Shown: positions 26,401-38,300 of the stretch, in pieces
How the letters are laid out: each line of letters opens with the position of its first letter
Position numbering within the stretch: the stretch's first letter is position 1
Position numbers and translations under genes: made by a program
The notes under the pieces: generated by a model
The model's input: the letters and a program-made list of their open reading frames with translations, nothing else
Database searches by the model: none
What the model was told of the DNA's origin: nothing
Source of the DNA: Pisaster brevispinus
Taxonomy: Eukaryota; Echinodermata; Asteroidea; Forcipulatida; Asteriidae
DNA: 64,000 nt
Assembly: GCA_023634235.1 (NCBI GenBank)
Contig: JAMKCF010000019.1
Coordinates: 9,193,684 to 9,257,683, forward strand
Reading direction: 5' to 3'

Positions 26401-28207
26401 ATCAGTTGAAGAAAGTTCCTCTTAAATGCCCTTGGCAGTTATTAATTAAGCCTCCTATAACTGGAAACTTTTACTGTTAGCAAGTTAACCAACCAGTTGA
26501 AATCATTCAACTGGGCCTAATTTCTTAGAGCTGCTTAAGCACAAAAAGTAGCTAAGCACAACAAAGTTATGCTTACCAGAATAAGGTTGCCAGCCAAAAT
26601 GCCATTGCTTGTGTTTCAGTGGTGACTGGTATCCTGCTTATTTTTGCTTTAGCAGGAAATTGTTAAGCAATATTTGCTGCTTAGTCAGCTCTATGAAATT
26701 AGGCCCAGGTTATGGCATCTGCTCTAGAATGAGGGGTTCAGTTGTTTTGTTCCCATCAGAGTAGTTTGTGGATTTTACACATCAGGGTTGATTTCACAAA
26801 AAGCCAAGAAACTGGGAATCAAACTTAACAGCTGAGCATAGGTTGATGTGACATACACTTCACTTTACTGACAACTCATCTTAAGATGTGAAAGTGGCCA
26901 AGGTTGATTTTCATTACAGTGTTTTATGTTTGGTTGTAGGTGGCTCACTTGAACCATTCTGGGCTCTGTATGCTGTGCATCAGAACGACGAAACACTTAC
27001 TCTACTGGAAACCTTACGCATCGGAAACTATAAAGATGATGGGAGGAAACAGAAGAAGGACGTAAATGATCCGTTTGCCAACGAGCCGTACCGACACCCA
27101 GCACTCACTGTCAACTCCAAGAAGCCTTTCAATGCCGAACCTCCACCAGAGCTTCTCATTGATAGCTTCATCACACCCAATGAACTTTTCTTTGTCCGCA
27201 ACCACCTTCCAGTCCCCGAGTTTGACAAAAAGAACTTCAAGCTTGACGTCGAGGTCCCAGGGAAGAAGACCATCAAGCTGTCTGTTGATGAATTGAAGAA
27301 GAAGTACAAGGAACATACCATCACTGGAACCATGCAGTGTGCCGGAAATCGACGCAGTCAAATGTCAAACTACAAAACCGTCAAAGGTCTGTCTTGGAAG
27401 TTTGGAGCGATCAGTACTGCTGAGTGGACTGGGGTGATGCTGAGAGATGTTCTACTCCAGGCTGGTGTTACAGATGAAGACGAAGCTAAGTTTGCTTATG
27501 TTCAGTTTGAAGGGATGGACAAAGAACCCAACGGCGGCAGTTACGGCTCCTCCATCCCGTTCTCGGTGGCCATGAATCCATACCGGGATGTCCTCCTGGC
27601 CTACAAAATGAACGGTCAGGACATCCCTGTCGATCACGGTTATCCACTGAGAGTCATCATTCCAGGAAACATAGGCGCTCGAAGCGTCAAATGGCTCTCA
27701 AAGGTCATTGTCAGTGACGAAGAGAGTCCGAGTCACTGGCAGCAAAATGACTACAAGAGTTTCAATCCATCCGTAGAGTTCGGACAGCTCGACTATAAGA
27801 CAGCACCCCCCGTTCAAGAGTACCCCGTTCAGTCAGCAATCTGTTATCCAAAAGAAGGCAGCAGTGTTGATGTGGACGAGGAGAAAGTCACTGTCAAGGG
27901 GTATGCATGGAGCGGAGGTGGCCGCGGGATTCTCCGCGTCGATGTGTCCGTGGATGGTGGCCAGAAATGGCATGTTGCTGAGCTGAAAGATGCCGGTCAG
28001 AAGATCCAACGAGTCTGGGCGTGGACACAGTGGGAGGCGGAGATACCGATTCCGAAGGACCACAGCGGCAAGTTGGATATCTACTGCAAGGCCATCGATT
28101 CGTCTCATAACGTACAGCCGGATACAATGAAGGGGATCTGGAATGTCAGGGGACTGATGAACACTGCTTGGCATCGTGTCAATGTTAAGTTGGTCAAGGA
28201 AGAATAA
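23500..28207 (+). CDS. SUOX: Sulfite oxidase, mitochondrial (4 exons, 584 aa)
   Basis: Oxidises sulfite to sulfate in the mitochondrial intermembrane space, the last step of sulfur amino acid breakdown, passing electrons to cytochrome c. Exons: 23500-23752, 24365-24439, 26228-26386, 26940-28207; all introns are GT-AG and phase 1. An in-frame TAG two codons before the ATG (23494-23496) fixes the start. Residues 1-50 are Arg-rich and poor in acids, like a mitochondrial presequence. A hydrophobic segment at about 73-93 (LLMAGAAAVIGG, then IGLSVFV) fits a sorting or stop-transfer signal. A cytochrome b5 domain follows, with haem ligands His152 (HHPGG) and His176 (YAVH). The molybdopterin domain starts near LFFVRNHLPVP and holds the Mo-ligand Cys296 in GTMQCAGNRRSQM. 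The C-terminal dimerisation domain runs from about ICYPKEGS to the stop. At 584 residues it is slightly longer than the human enzyme, mainly at the N-terminus. An AATAAA overlaps the stop codon (28203-28208) and is probably not the poly(A) signal. Confidence 0.96.
23960..24145. repeat. Local palindromic repeats in SUOX intron 1
   Basis: TATGGTTTATAAACCATG contains the perfect 16-bp palindrome ATGGTTTATAAACCAT. Related pieces (CATGGTTTATAAATTATT, GACCATAAAAATTTAAGCA, GACAATTTAAGCA) recur nearby. No terminal repeats or target duplication were identified. Confidence 0.5.
24503..24590 (+). repeat. Dispersed repeat family F, copy 2
   Basis: AGGGCTCGAATTTTAC, CCAGTGGTTTTAGTGCC and GGGCCAGTAACCTG match the inverse copy at 13290-13372. 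It lies in SUOX intron 2 (24440-26227), which has no other coding sequence I recognise. Confidence 0.5.
25553..26045 (+). mobile_element. SINE copy (tRNA-Leu-like head), interrupted
   Basis: The head CTGGCTGAGTGGTCAAGTGC and CTGATCAGCAGAGTGTGG match the 28340-28784 SINE. About 85 bp of unrelated sequence follows. The body then resumes with CACTTGTGTCCTTAAGCAAG and CCCAGTCACT, and ends in GTGCGCTATATAAGACTCTG. It lies in SUOX intron 2. Confidence 0.65.
26513..26706. mobile_element. MITE family A copy in SUOX intron 3
   Basis: Left end GGGCCTAATTTCTTAGAGC, right end GCTCTATGAAATTAGGCCC, interior AGCTAAGCACAACAAAG and ACCAGAATAAGGTTGCC. Length about 194 bp, the usual size. Confidence 0.7.
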
Positions 28208-28339
28208 ACAGGTACAATCAGTCAACAAATATTCATTTCTTTCAAGGAATTAAGATTCTCAATTTTATACTCAAATTTTAAAATCAATGCATTAACAATT
28301 TTGAACAACACAACAGATTGCCTTTCCAAGCAAACCCGC

Positions 28340-28784
28340 AAAATAATATGGTTTAATAATAATAATAATATAATAATATATTGTATTTGTATAGCGCCTA
28401 CTGCAGGCCAGCCTCTAAGCGCTTAACATTCATGTTTCCTGCAAGGTATTTGGAGCTACGTTTGAAGTATGAGACCTACTCCTTTACATAGCACCTTGTA
28501 ATGGTTTACAAGGTGCTGTGGCGCAATATGCAGCCGATCAAACCAGGAACACCGGGGCGGACCCCTTCTCTTTTCGATAAGTGCACTGGGTTCTTTTTCG
28601 TGCGTTACACAACACACGGGACCAACGGCTTTACGTCCCATCCGAAGGACGAAGCAATCATGGTTAAGTGTCTTGCTTAAGGACACAAGTGTCACGACCG
28701 GGGCTCGAACCCACACTCTGCTGATCAGAAACACCAGAGCTTGAGTCCAGTGATCTTATCCACTCGGCCACGACACGCCACAGT
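28340..28784 (-). mobile_element. Full-length tRNA-derived SINE
   Basis: Read on the - strand it begins GGCGTGTCGTGGCCGAGTGG (box A). The box B GGTTCGAGCCC is near 28700, with tRNA-Leu/Ser-like long-variable-arm spacing. The central CACTTGTGTCCTTAAGCAAG with ACACTTAACCATGATTGCTT resembles the conserved centre of Deu-type SINEs. It ends with AGGCGCTATACAAATACAAT and a run of TTATTA units (28350-28383). This copy defines the family for the truncated ones at 8757, 11172, 25553, 30540 and 62105. Confidence 0.8.
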
Positions 28785-29017
28785 AAAAGAGAAAAAGTGT
28801 TTCTTGTTTTTATTGTATTATTTGTGTTTTTTCAAGGGTGCTACATTCACTACAATGACCTTGGCTTCCAATTTGTAGTCGGATGTTTTGTTTTTTCTTT
28901 CTTTTTGGTGCAAGGCATTTATTTGAGTTTTCAGGTAACAGCTTCTAATGGACTAAAAACTAAACAAGACATAACCTTTGCTGTGGGTATTTGCTTTAAT
29001 TTTTGCCTTTTTATTGG

Positions 29018-29655
29018 CGAGCTGCGAAGCAGAGTGAGCTTATGTAATGACAATTTCCATCCGTCTGTCCGTCCGTTCGTCCATCTATCCGGCCGTCCGC
29101 ATTCAATAAATGTTAAAGTTTTAGCATCAAGCTTCAACATTTATGTTTTGAGTTGTGGATTCTAAAAGCCCTAAGGGAATTAATTATACAATGACAGCCA
29201 TGTATTGTGTTTCTCAACAATTTTTTCACAGAAATATTTTCAGAATTTAAAAAGAAATGTTGAAGTTTGTTAATACAATGTTGAACATTGTGCCCTCGGG
29301 ACTTTATAAAAAACTTTAGACTAAACGTTAGATGTTTTAGAACTAAATTTGAACAACAACACAACAGACATGCAGAAGTTGTTTAAACAAAAACCAAACT
29401 CAATGTCACTGATTCCAGTGGAATGAGCTAAAACAATGAAAAAAACGGTCATAACTCCTTATTGCAATGATGTACTGACTTGAAACTTGAATCAAATATT
29501 GCTTCTTACATGTAGATTCATTTGAAAAGATAAAACTCAAAGAGTTTATCACTGGTTCCAGTTGAATGAGCTAAAACAATGAAAATATTAAATGGTCGTA
29601 ACTTCTATCTGGCGATCGGCAGCTCGCCATGGCAGCTTCGCTGTTCTAGTTAATT
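29018..29655. mobile_element. Possible short DNA transposon
   Basis: The left end region TTGGCGAGCTGCGAAGCAG and the right region GGCAGCTCGCCATGGCAGC share an inverted GGCGAGCTGC core about 600 bp apart. Inside are a CCGTCCGT-type microsatellite (29061-29098) and two copies of a CTAAAACAATGAAAA phrase. I cannot see a clean target duplication. Confidence 0.35.
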
Positions 29656-30539
29656 TTCTGAACAAAGAAATTTGATTCGAACCTTTTGCACAATTTTTTC
29701 TCTTTTTTTCTTTTGTATTATCAAAGCAAAACTATTGTTTCAAACAGCTGGTGTTATATACATTTTAAAATTAAATTATATAAACAAATTTTAAATTAAA
29801 TTCTGGATTAAAAAGTCTTTCTTCGTAAATATTCAGGTATTTTTTTTCAAAATTATAATGTATTTAATGTTATTGAATGCGATTTTTATAACTTACTCAG
29901 AATAAGTTAAATCAAACGTCCACTATGGTTTGGAATGATGCCCGCCTGAACTTACATCTAGGGTTCTAGCCAGGAACAAATTAAAGGGTGAGTGCATTAA
30001 TAAGAGACTAAACTTTAAGCATGAAGCGCCAAGCCATTACAATTCAAGGTATTTGGGCCCTGGGAAGACTTTAGGTCATAGATGCTCTCTGGTGCAATCT
30101 TGGCAATTTTGGAGACATTTTCGCCCTTAAAATTGAACTCAAATTTTTTGAAAGTAATGCATAATGCTGCAAAGTTATTCCACATAATATTATTGGACCT
30201 TTTTTTTCGGTGATAATTGTTTTCTTCCTAAATTAATGTATGTACAGTATAAGGTTCTAAGTGCCAACACTTATGAGCCAGATTTTGGTATTGTCTTGTT
30301 TTGTAAGCCTACATGTAGGCTTACTTGTTGCACAGCTGCTTGCAAAGCATTTTACTTAATCAAAGATAAATTTATATGAAGACGTCATTGTTAAACAGTC
30401 CTAGATTGTACATCATGTGTTGAATGCATCTACACAGTACACAGTCAACCCTCCTACTGTCTAACCATTCAGTATAATCCGCTGTGGTTGTGAAGAATAA
30501 TGTAGATAAACTATGGGGCCAGTGATATTATTAGTTATC

Positions 30540-30656
30540 ACACAAGTGTGAGTGGGATACGGATAAATAACGCACTTCTGCATTCCAAATAATGAGCGCT
30601 ATGAGACACCTTCAGGTGTGATAAAGTGCTGTATAAGAACTGAGTTTTATTATTAT
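30540..30656 (+). mobile_element. SINE 3' tail fragment
   Basis: AATAATGAGCGCTATGAGAC, then GATAAAGTGCTGTATAAG and TTTTATTATTATT, match the 3' ends of the SINE copies at 8757 and 28340. Just downstream, 30690-30800 carries a WNALxxP-like phrase followed by an AAACACATCT run, as in LINE C-termini, but this is too short to call. Confidence 0.5.
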
Positions 30657-30919
30657 TCAACCTCATTTGTTGAAGAGGCTTGTGCACTCAACTTAAGAAC
30701 AGAAAAAATAGAAGAACTATCGTCGACTGGAATGCCCTGTCCCCTCCTTCAAAGAAAGACTCAAAACACATCTAAGCCAGCACATCTAACAACTGACCCT
30801 AACTGCCATTAGCGTGATACTCCAGAGGAAGCATTGCTAAATATTTATCCATATCCATATGAATTTTTTATAAAGATTAAGGCGGGCTGCCGTTTAAGGA
30901 ATTGTGCCTACATATACCA

Positions 30920-31113
30920 GGGTCCAATTTCATAGAGCTGCCTAAGCAAACAATAGTGCTTAAAAATTTCCTGCTAATCAAAATTTACCAGGGAACCAGT
31001 CACAAATGATAGCTGTGACATGGTATTTTGGCTGGTAACCTTATTCTGAATAGCAAAAATGTTTTGTGCTTAGTTACTTTTTATGCATAAACAGCTCTAT
31101 GAAATTAGGCTGA
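30920..31113. mobile_element. MITE family A copy
   Basis: Left end GGGTCCAATTTCATAGAGC and right end GCTCTATGAAATTAGGC, about 194 bp. The interior is inverted relative to the 26513 copy (GGCTGGTAACCTTATTCTG). Confidence 0.65.
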
Positions 31114-32070
31114 GGTACTGGTATACAGCGTCTGTAGGGGTTTTGGCATTTATTCACACATCACTGTATTGAGGAAGATACGTGTTTGAATTTAAAAGTG
31201 TGCAGCTATTTTCATTATAATACATGCCAGCATGTAAACACCAACTTTTGTAACTTCTTTTAAATCACTGTTTCTTCATGTGCTTGGGAGAAGGGCGTAA
31301 TGGAAAGATACTGCAGAAAAGAGGTAAACAGTTAATAATGCAAAATTGAGTTTCAAGAAAACTGAGTGTGAAAGCTTGGTCGGTCCTCTGCCATTCACAA
31401 GTTATCACAGGAAGGGTAAATTCTGCATCGGAGTGGGAAAACATGTTTTGGGGGTAATGTTAGCAACAAAAATGTAACAGTGCTTTTTGGGGGGGGAGGT
31501 GGGCATTTTATTGATTATGGCCTAAAGAAGTACCATTTGCCCTTCTTCCTGGTGCACAACATTTTGTCCTTTTACAAGAATTTTATTGTACCTATTCTGA
31601 AGCTCAGCTTAAAGTAACTCATTTATATGCTATAAAAAATATAGCAGATTTACAGTAATATATATTTGTTTTTAGTAATTAAAAAAAAGTACTTGTACTG
31701 TACTTATTATGACATCTGTTTTAAAAATTATTTTCCATGTTGGTAAAACTACATGATTGTGCTTGGTTATTTTTCCTGTGAGTTTTTATCTATTTTATAT
31801 TCTTCTATGAGAAGTTGAAAGTTACAATTTCATTTGCTTGGCTACATACAGTGTTTGCTCTTCACTGTTTCAGTCACAACCCAGCTGGACTGTTTAACTT
31901 GTATTGCCATTTCAGTACTCAGCCAGCCTTTTCACTAAATCAATAGGTCTAATATCACAGGGGTGTTTCTCAATGCTGAACTAGCCAGCCAGACAGACTT
32001 TTAACTGGTCCTCAGCAATGTTGTAGACGAGACCACAAATGTGAGACCGAGTCTCAAAAAATCAAGACCA
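31114..32070. other. Intergenic, no gene recognised
   Basis: AT-rich with short G runs (about 31488). No domain-bearing frame or element end was recognised. Confidence 0.5.
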
Positions 32071-32270
32071 GGGACCAATTTCATAAAGCAGAAATTAATG
32101 TGAATCAATTTTCTGCTAAGCGAAAAATAAGCAGACTAATACCAGTCACACATGTTACATGTGACGCAGTAATTTGACTGGTAACCATATTGTGGTATTC
32201 ATAATTTTGTTGTGCTTACATGTACATGTAGCTACATTTTGTGCTTGAGCAGCTCTATGAAATTGAGCCT
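32071..32270. mobile_element. MITE family A copy
   Basis: Left end GGGACCAATTTCATAAAGC and right end GCTCTATGAAATTGAGCC, 200 bp, with TTCTGCTAAGCG and GTAACCATATTG inside. A duplicated TGTACATGTAGC-type phrase is inserted in the right arm. Confidence 0.65.
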
Positions 32271-33049
32271 TGGAGACAACCTCTCCTTGACAAGTTGGGT
32301 CTCGAGATTGTTTTTTATTGAAAAATGAGTGCGTCACAAATCTGAGGTCGACCTTTGAACTCCTCTTTAATATGGTTTAGGCAGACGCTGGTATACCTGC
32401 ATTTAGGTGAACTGTTTCCGTGAAGGAATATTGACCACAGATATAGGTGTGGGTGAACATTAATACGCTTTTTTATCTGATATATGCTCAACTTTGTTTC
32501 AAAGGTCAACTTCTCACACTGATAATACAAACATGTAGATTTGCTAAAGAAGTTATTGTAATCTTAAATTTATTTTGGTTTTACCCTTACACCAATGTGT
32601 GTTAGCACTGTATACTCAGTAAGTACATATAAGTAACTCAGTACATCAATATTCTTTATCCCCGCTGCAAAATTAACATCTCTTATATTGTAATCTTGTT
32701 GACAGTATTTTAACTCAAGTATGTCTACTGGGTTTTTGTCTGTGTGTACATGATAATCTTCCTTTGATGTATGTATGTTAACATATTTTACCATAAACAC
32801 TTTATTGGATGTTTAAGAATTTTATTTAAAATGTCGGATTAAATATTGTATTTTAAGCTACATGTACATGCTTTAAGAAATAACAATGTGTACCATTATG
32901 TGTTGTCCTCTGTGTATAACCAGTGGATGGGAGGCTGGGTTAAGAACCCTTCCCCCCCCCCCCCCCCCCCGGGAAAAAAAGAGATCTAAGAAAGTGTGCA
33001 AATGTATGGTTAGAGACATGAAATAGCCCCTGAATTTATTGAAGCATAA

Positions 33050-33100
33050 GCTGCCCCTAGCAACACCCTTGGCAGCTGTCAATTCAAACATGACCTAAGC
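33050..33100. repeat. Foldback family B, right-arm fragment
   Basis: CCTAGCAACACCCTTGGCAG, CTGTCAATTCAAACATG and ACCTAAGC match the right half of the 20975 copy. Beyond it, 33160-33400 is ordinary mixed sequence with no recognised gene. A 130-codon frame at 33410-33799 is AT-driven and shows no domain. Confidence 0.4.
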
Positions 33101-33913
33101 ATTCTTCGTTTACACAGCCAGCGCAGAAATTAATTTGGTACTAATTTAGGCTTGTGGACATGTTGTAAAATGTTTGTCGTGGTTTTACCAGAACAGCATG
33201 CAGCTGTACTCTTTCTAGAGAATGCTGCTACTACGACACTCATGCTCTCGAATAGTTAAACTAGTTGGGAGTTAGCAGTCTCACGACAGCAGCACAGTTG
33301 CGCGAGAGACAAACGTTTAACGACTTCATCCAACATTGATGAGTCCACAGATAGTGGCACAAGAAGTCGTGCGAGTAAAGCTTATTACATGTATACATAC
33401 AAATGATGTATGTATTTAAAACAATGTACATGTACAAAAATAACTCTATCTGGTAAGAAGATCTCTACTGTTGCAAACAAATTAATGGTGCCCTCATTTG
33501 CCAGAACTTTTTTATCAATTACTATTCTTTTAAATGAGCTGGGTCTGGGAGGGCACATCTTTTTTGGTGACAGTTGGGGTTTTTTTTCTTTTGCCTTTTC
33601 CTGGAAGGCCTCTACTCATAATATTGTATTTTTATTATTATATTGTTATGTATTCGGCCATTTCTCAACAAAAAGTTTGCCCATATCAAGTTGGCCAGGA
33701 TTAACAAAAGTGTACTCAAACACTGTGACTCAAAAGTCTGCTAATCCTAAAGAATTGTCCAAAGACTTAAAACAAATAAATAAATCTTGTCAGAGATAGG
33801 AATGTTCTGATTTTGTGTAATCTCAAATATCTGAACAATTTGAGGTATGGTCCTACTTGTGTCAAGACTAGCACTAAACCTGTGCAGGTTCTATTGCATT
33901 TAAAGCTTGGAAG

Positions 33914-34150
33914 CAGTGGTGTAGCCAGGGAGGGGGAGGCCTGGGGGACACACCCCCCACCAAAAAAATCACAATATAGTGCTCACATGATAAAAATAAA
34001 CAGAAAAAGAAGAGAGAAAAAGAGGAAAATGCATGTTTGTATACATGTAATCAAAATGTAGTGACACACCCATTCCCTCGCCCCCCCCCCCCCCCACTTA
34101 AAAGCAATGCCCCCTGTGCCCCCACCGAAAAAGTCCTGGCTACACCACTG
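33914..34150. mobile_element. hAT-like MITE with 8-bp target-site duplication
   Basis: The termini CAGTGGTGTAGCCAGG and CCTGGCTACACCACTG are perfect 16-bp inverted repeats 237 bp apart overall. The element is flanked on both sides by CTTGGAAG (33906-33913 and 34151-34158), an 8-bp direct repeat as expected of hAT insertions. The interior has a G-rich left part, a poly-C run (34081-34095) and AAAAAGAAGAG-type sequence. No transposase, so non-autonomous. It is inserted in a family A MITE. Confidence 0.85.
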
Positions 34151-34158
34151 CTTGGAAG

Positions 34159-34331
34159 CGCCAAAACTTGCTAAGCACAGAAAACTCTCTCTTACCAGAA
34201 CCTTTTTACCAGCAAAAATGCCATTTAAGTTCACATTGGTGGGACTAGTGCTGCACTCATGTTCTGTGTATAGGGAAGGAATTTAGCTGTAAGCAGTATT
34301 TTCTGCTTAACAGGTTTATGAAATTGGACCC
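34159..34331. mobile_element. MITE family A copy, split by the hAT-like insertion
   Basis: Continues from the left piece at about 33898-33913 (CATTTAAAGCTTGGAAG) across the insertion into CCAAAACTTGCTAAGCACAG and ends at GGTTTATGAAATTGGACCC. It is therefore older than the hAT-like element inside it. Confidence 0.65.
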
Positions 34332-35149
34332 TGAAGAACTCTGTGGTAAGCCAAGCCATGAAATTTGGCCCAAATTAAAAGAATCAGTGTACACTCTGGC
34401 AGTTTTGCATTTTTGTATATTCTTAAATATTTCATGATTACTTTTCCAAGAGGTTCCTCCCTGCTCCAACTATTATTTTTGAAGAAAGGTTACTTTTGTT
34501 TTACGTGTTTTTATCGTCTGAACAATGATTAATTAATATATTTATGACAACTTTAAAGTTAGAATATCTTAATTAAAAAGCAATGGAAAAAGTATCAAAA
34601 AGAGCATAATTCATCAACAAATTTCCTTGAAAAAAAACCTTAGGAATCCAGAGGAATTGTCATGGTTACGAGAGACCTATCTGAAGTAGGCGACATTTGC
34701 AATATAAAAACCTTTAAAGTTATATTCAGTCAATTGAACCGCTTCTATTTTCTCGATACCCTTCCCCAAAATAGTGTTTTCTATTTTCTCAGTCGCGCGT
34801 AAGGTATGTTAACTATCAGATGGGTAGTTTTGATTAACTTCTAAATTCTCCATACTTCAAAGACGAACGTCTTTGATCTATTATTTTGTATTTTCCATTC
34901 AAGTGGGTATAGTTCGGAAAAAGACAGTCATTCAGAATCCCACCATGTTGGTAAACACTTGATTAAATGAGTGAGTGATTTTGTGAGTAAACATCTGTGA
35001 CTGACCCTTAAATATAAAATAATATTTTTATTATTGAGACTCGGTCCATTTTAATTACAAAACTGGGTGCCAGATTTAGCCCAAAACTGGGTGCCAGATT
35101 TAGCCCAATAAGAGAAGGCCGGTTTTTTTTATGCAAATGAAGGAAGCTG

Positions 35150-35330
35150 GTACGGGTCCCTGACCGACCTAGCACTGTCGTGCCTGGCCTAGACCCCGGC
35201 GCGGGCGTACAGTTCGTATGCTCTGAAGAAGTTGAAGACTTTCGTGTCTGTTTCTTGTTCCAACAAATCAGATTTTCACTGCAGTTGCGAGGGGGAAACT
35301 ACATGAAAAGGGCAAGTGGTGAGTTGAGTA
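35150..35330 (+). promoter_or_regulatory. CpG-rich patch, possible promoter or first exon
   Basis: Against AT-rich neighbours this stretch has several CpGs (GACCGACC, CCCCGGCGCGGGCGTAC, CAGTTGCGAGG) and a donor-like GTGGTGAGTTGAG near 35320. No coding frame with a known domain follows. It could be the 5' end of an unseen transcript or only a composition island. Confidence 0.2.
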
Positions 35331-35554
35331 CGTTCTCGTCTTAAGAAACTGAAGTGTTGGAAGGGATTTCCATGCCCATAACTTGAAGAAATTAAAAAAC
35401 CACACGTGTTGACTTGCTTTGATGTTCAGAATCAGACGCCATTGTTAAACATTGCGGAATGTAGGGTCAGAGATTTTGTGCAAAATAGGTTGTCTGTCCC
35501 AATAGATGAAGTATATATGTAAATGAAATTCTTTATAAAGGCAAAGTATATCTT

Positions 35555-35745
35555 TGGTTCTTGGAACCATTTTATTGTTTTAATCCTATATAAAGGTAGA
35601 TACTAACTAACTAACTAACTAGTGGAAACTTCATTTTAAAAGGTGGTAGCGTTTTTGACATAATTGCCGAATATTAGGAGCTGTTAAGAGTTATGTTCAC
35701 GCAGGAAGAAAAAAACATAATTGGATGGAAAACACCATTTGAGAA
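35555..35745 (+). repeat. Dispersed repeat family E, copy 2
   Basis: Parallel to 10640-10830: GGAACC..TTGTTTTAATCC, AGGTGGTAGCGTTTTTGACA and GTTCACGCAGGAAG occur in the same order. It contains a short ACTA tandem (35604-35622) absent from copy 1. Confidence 0.5.
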
Positions 35746-37860
35746 ACAATTCACGCCAAAAAATATTTCTCAGAATGATTTTTTTTTTATCCCTCTCTCT
35801 GAAACCACAATAATTTTATTTTTTCAAACAAGAATAAATAAACAAAAATTTGAAATTATACAAAGAGCACATTTGTTTAGTTTGGGCCACACTGCGTTAT
35901 TATGTTTAGTTTGCATTGTCAGACGGAACCATTGAACCATATAGCAAGTATACGGGACTAGCAAATAAATTGACACTGAAATTAAACGACACTGGCCTGG
36001 AGAGGGCGTTTGACTGACCACATGTATCCTGTGTGTGCTATGGTGTGCTCATTTTCAGTACCTTACTGGAGATCAAGGACAAAACAAAAAAGGGAAAACA
36101 AAAGGTCTCCACATGGAAATTCTAAAGACTTGGGTGCTCCACAAGGAAATTTGTGTACAAAGTCTATGGGAAACTGTTAAGTGCAGGGACAAAGGGAAGA
36201 ACAAAAGAATGCTCCACTTTTGAGAATGTGTGCCGAGTTTGCAAGGTGCCGAAGTGACCGGTTACCCACAGTGTGAATCGTGCAGACACTATAGTGCCAA
36301 CGCCGTAGTAGCCTGATTATTGTGGTGCTGTCCAGTGTCAGTCAAAATGCGACCCGTGTGTGGTGGTAAGCGTGCCTGTAACCAATTTTGCTTCGTCTGC
36401 TAAGCCTGAGTCCATTTCCCTTTAGATAGGCCTACAAAATGTTAAGTTTCACAGTTGTAAGAAGGAGTAACTAATAAACTATCAAAAAATGTGTCATTTT
36501 TATCCTCAAAACAAACTGCTTTTGTTGTAAAGATTAAAGAACTTGATATTTCATTTTGATAAACTTGAAATTTAAATGGTTTGTTTATGAATACAGAAAA
36601 TAGATAGTGAGTCTTGATATTTCCGGACCATGGATTTTTTTTTTCCATAGACTTTAAGAATTTCCAGTTGAAGTGCCCTTTGCAAAATGACATTGCCCTC
36701 TCTCAAAGATGAAATTATAGGCCTATGTTTCTAATGTCATTGACACAAACTTGTATTTACATAAGCATTGTGAACTCTAATGCCAGTGTATTTGCAGTGA
36801 TTCTTGCAGTGGCATTTGTGTCAACATTTCATCAAATTTGTATTTAAAAAATCCATCTTATTGTTTCAAGATATTGCAATGGTAAGGAACATGGGTGGTA
36901 ATAATGGAGATTTCATTTTAACAGATGTAATGTAGCAACTGCTTGAAACACTCGTGGATCAGTAAATTCGCTGTGATGTTGGTTATCTCGCGGCCTGATT
37001 CTGACTGGAATTCGTGCTTGTCCGAAATTGTTGTGGCCTGGCGAGACGCGAGAGCTACGGCGAGCACTTTTGGAACGGTATCTACTGAATTTGTTATTAT
37101 TCTTGGGGCCTCTCTTACTTTGATATTTTAGTTAATTGTTCATCTTCAGTGATTTAAAAAGGTGCAGGTTAATGCCTTGCAGAAAATAAACATATTAAAT
37201 CAAATTAAGTTAGAGTCCATTGCACCAGTCAAGGGTTGCTCATGGTTCTAAAGGTTTTTTTATGTGGTTTTTTTAATGATAAGAATGGAAATTTGATTTT
37301 TTTTTTTAAATAAGACCTTAATACCTGTATGTACTCCCTGCAAGTTTGAAATTGATAATTCTCGAATAAATGTAAACGGAGAGTCATGTTTGAATCGATA
37401 GAGACCTTAAACTTGAAATTTGTGCTTTCGAATTTCCAAAATGATCACAATGGAAAGTAATTGTTTTGCTTCTATCTGACTGATTTGGATCATTTCTGAG
37501 ACTAAGAATGATTGGAGAGTACAGTTAAGGTTGAAATTAATCTTCTCTTGCTTTCTGAAACAGAAAATAATAATGGTAAATTAGAGGAGTTTGTTATTGA
37601 CTTGCAGATAAAATAAAACAGGTATTTATCGATGTGAACAATAAAACAATGCCATCTCAATATACGATAAAATACTTGTCTTGGTTTAGGAACCAAAAGA
37701 TACAAATTGTGGTAGTTCACATTATTTGTGATAAAACAAAAACAGTTGATCTGTTTTGTCAAATTAACTTTTAAAATTAATGCACTTAGACGAGGCTAAT
37801 AGCGCTTAGTCATCAAACCATGGGTTGTGTGAATTTTTAAATTTGACTATTATAGATTAT
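35746..37860. other. Intergenic, no gene recognised
   Basis: AT-rich, with short frames on both strands up to 83 codons that show no domain or convincing splice context. No mobile element ends were recognised. Confidence 0.45.
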
Positions 37861-38300
37861 TATTGATCAAGGTAAATGGAGTAGGAGTTGCAGCGTATCG
37901 TGAGGCCTAATGTTAAAGCATGTAGCCATCAAGCTACTGGATTTTGTCATTTGTATTATATTTTTGATCAAGGTAGGAATGGAGTAGAAGTTGAAGCACA
38001 CCCTGCAGTCACATTGCACCCTGTAGGCCTTGAGTGGCGTGTACTTTCCTAAATTCAATATGAAGTATGGCCTGAAATCTTGTCAGGATAGCAATGAACT
38101 AGTTTGCTGCTTAAGCTTCCTTACATTGGCAAGTTAAACTGTAGTAGTATCTCACTTTTGACCGCACAAAATTCTAAGTACAAACAAAACAAACAATGTT
38201 GTTAGTTTGGATTGTTTGTGAAAGCTCAATTTGTGTATAACTTAAAAGGTGTGCAAAGCATTGGTAAGAAAACAGAAATGTTCACAGATTTGCATGTAAC
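37860..38300. repeat. Duplicate of the flank upstream of the C-type lectin gene
   Basis: Shares ordered blocks with 40720-41070: GAGTGGCG..GTACTTTCCTAAAT, AACTAGTTTGCTGCTT, CTCACTTTTG and ACAAACAAAACAAACAATGT. In 40720-41070 this sequence lies just upstream of a - strand lectin. Here no lectin body is left below 37860. A repeated GATCAAGGTA phrase (37865, 37965) also occurs. Confidence 0.55.

Noticed and set aside
27014..27361. Long - strand frames opposite the sulfite oxidase exon
   Set aside because: Shadows of the real coding exon; the + strand protein is unmistakable.
33410..33799. 129-codon + strand open frame
   Set aside because: AT-driven composition, no domain, no splice or promoter context, repeat-rich neighbourhood.
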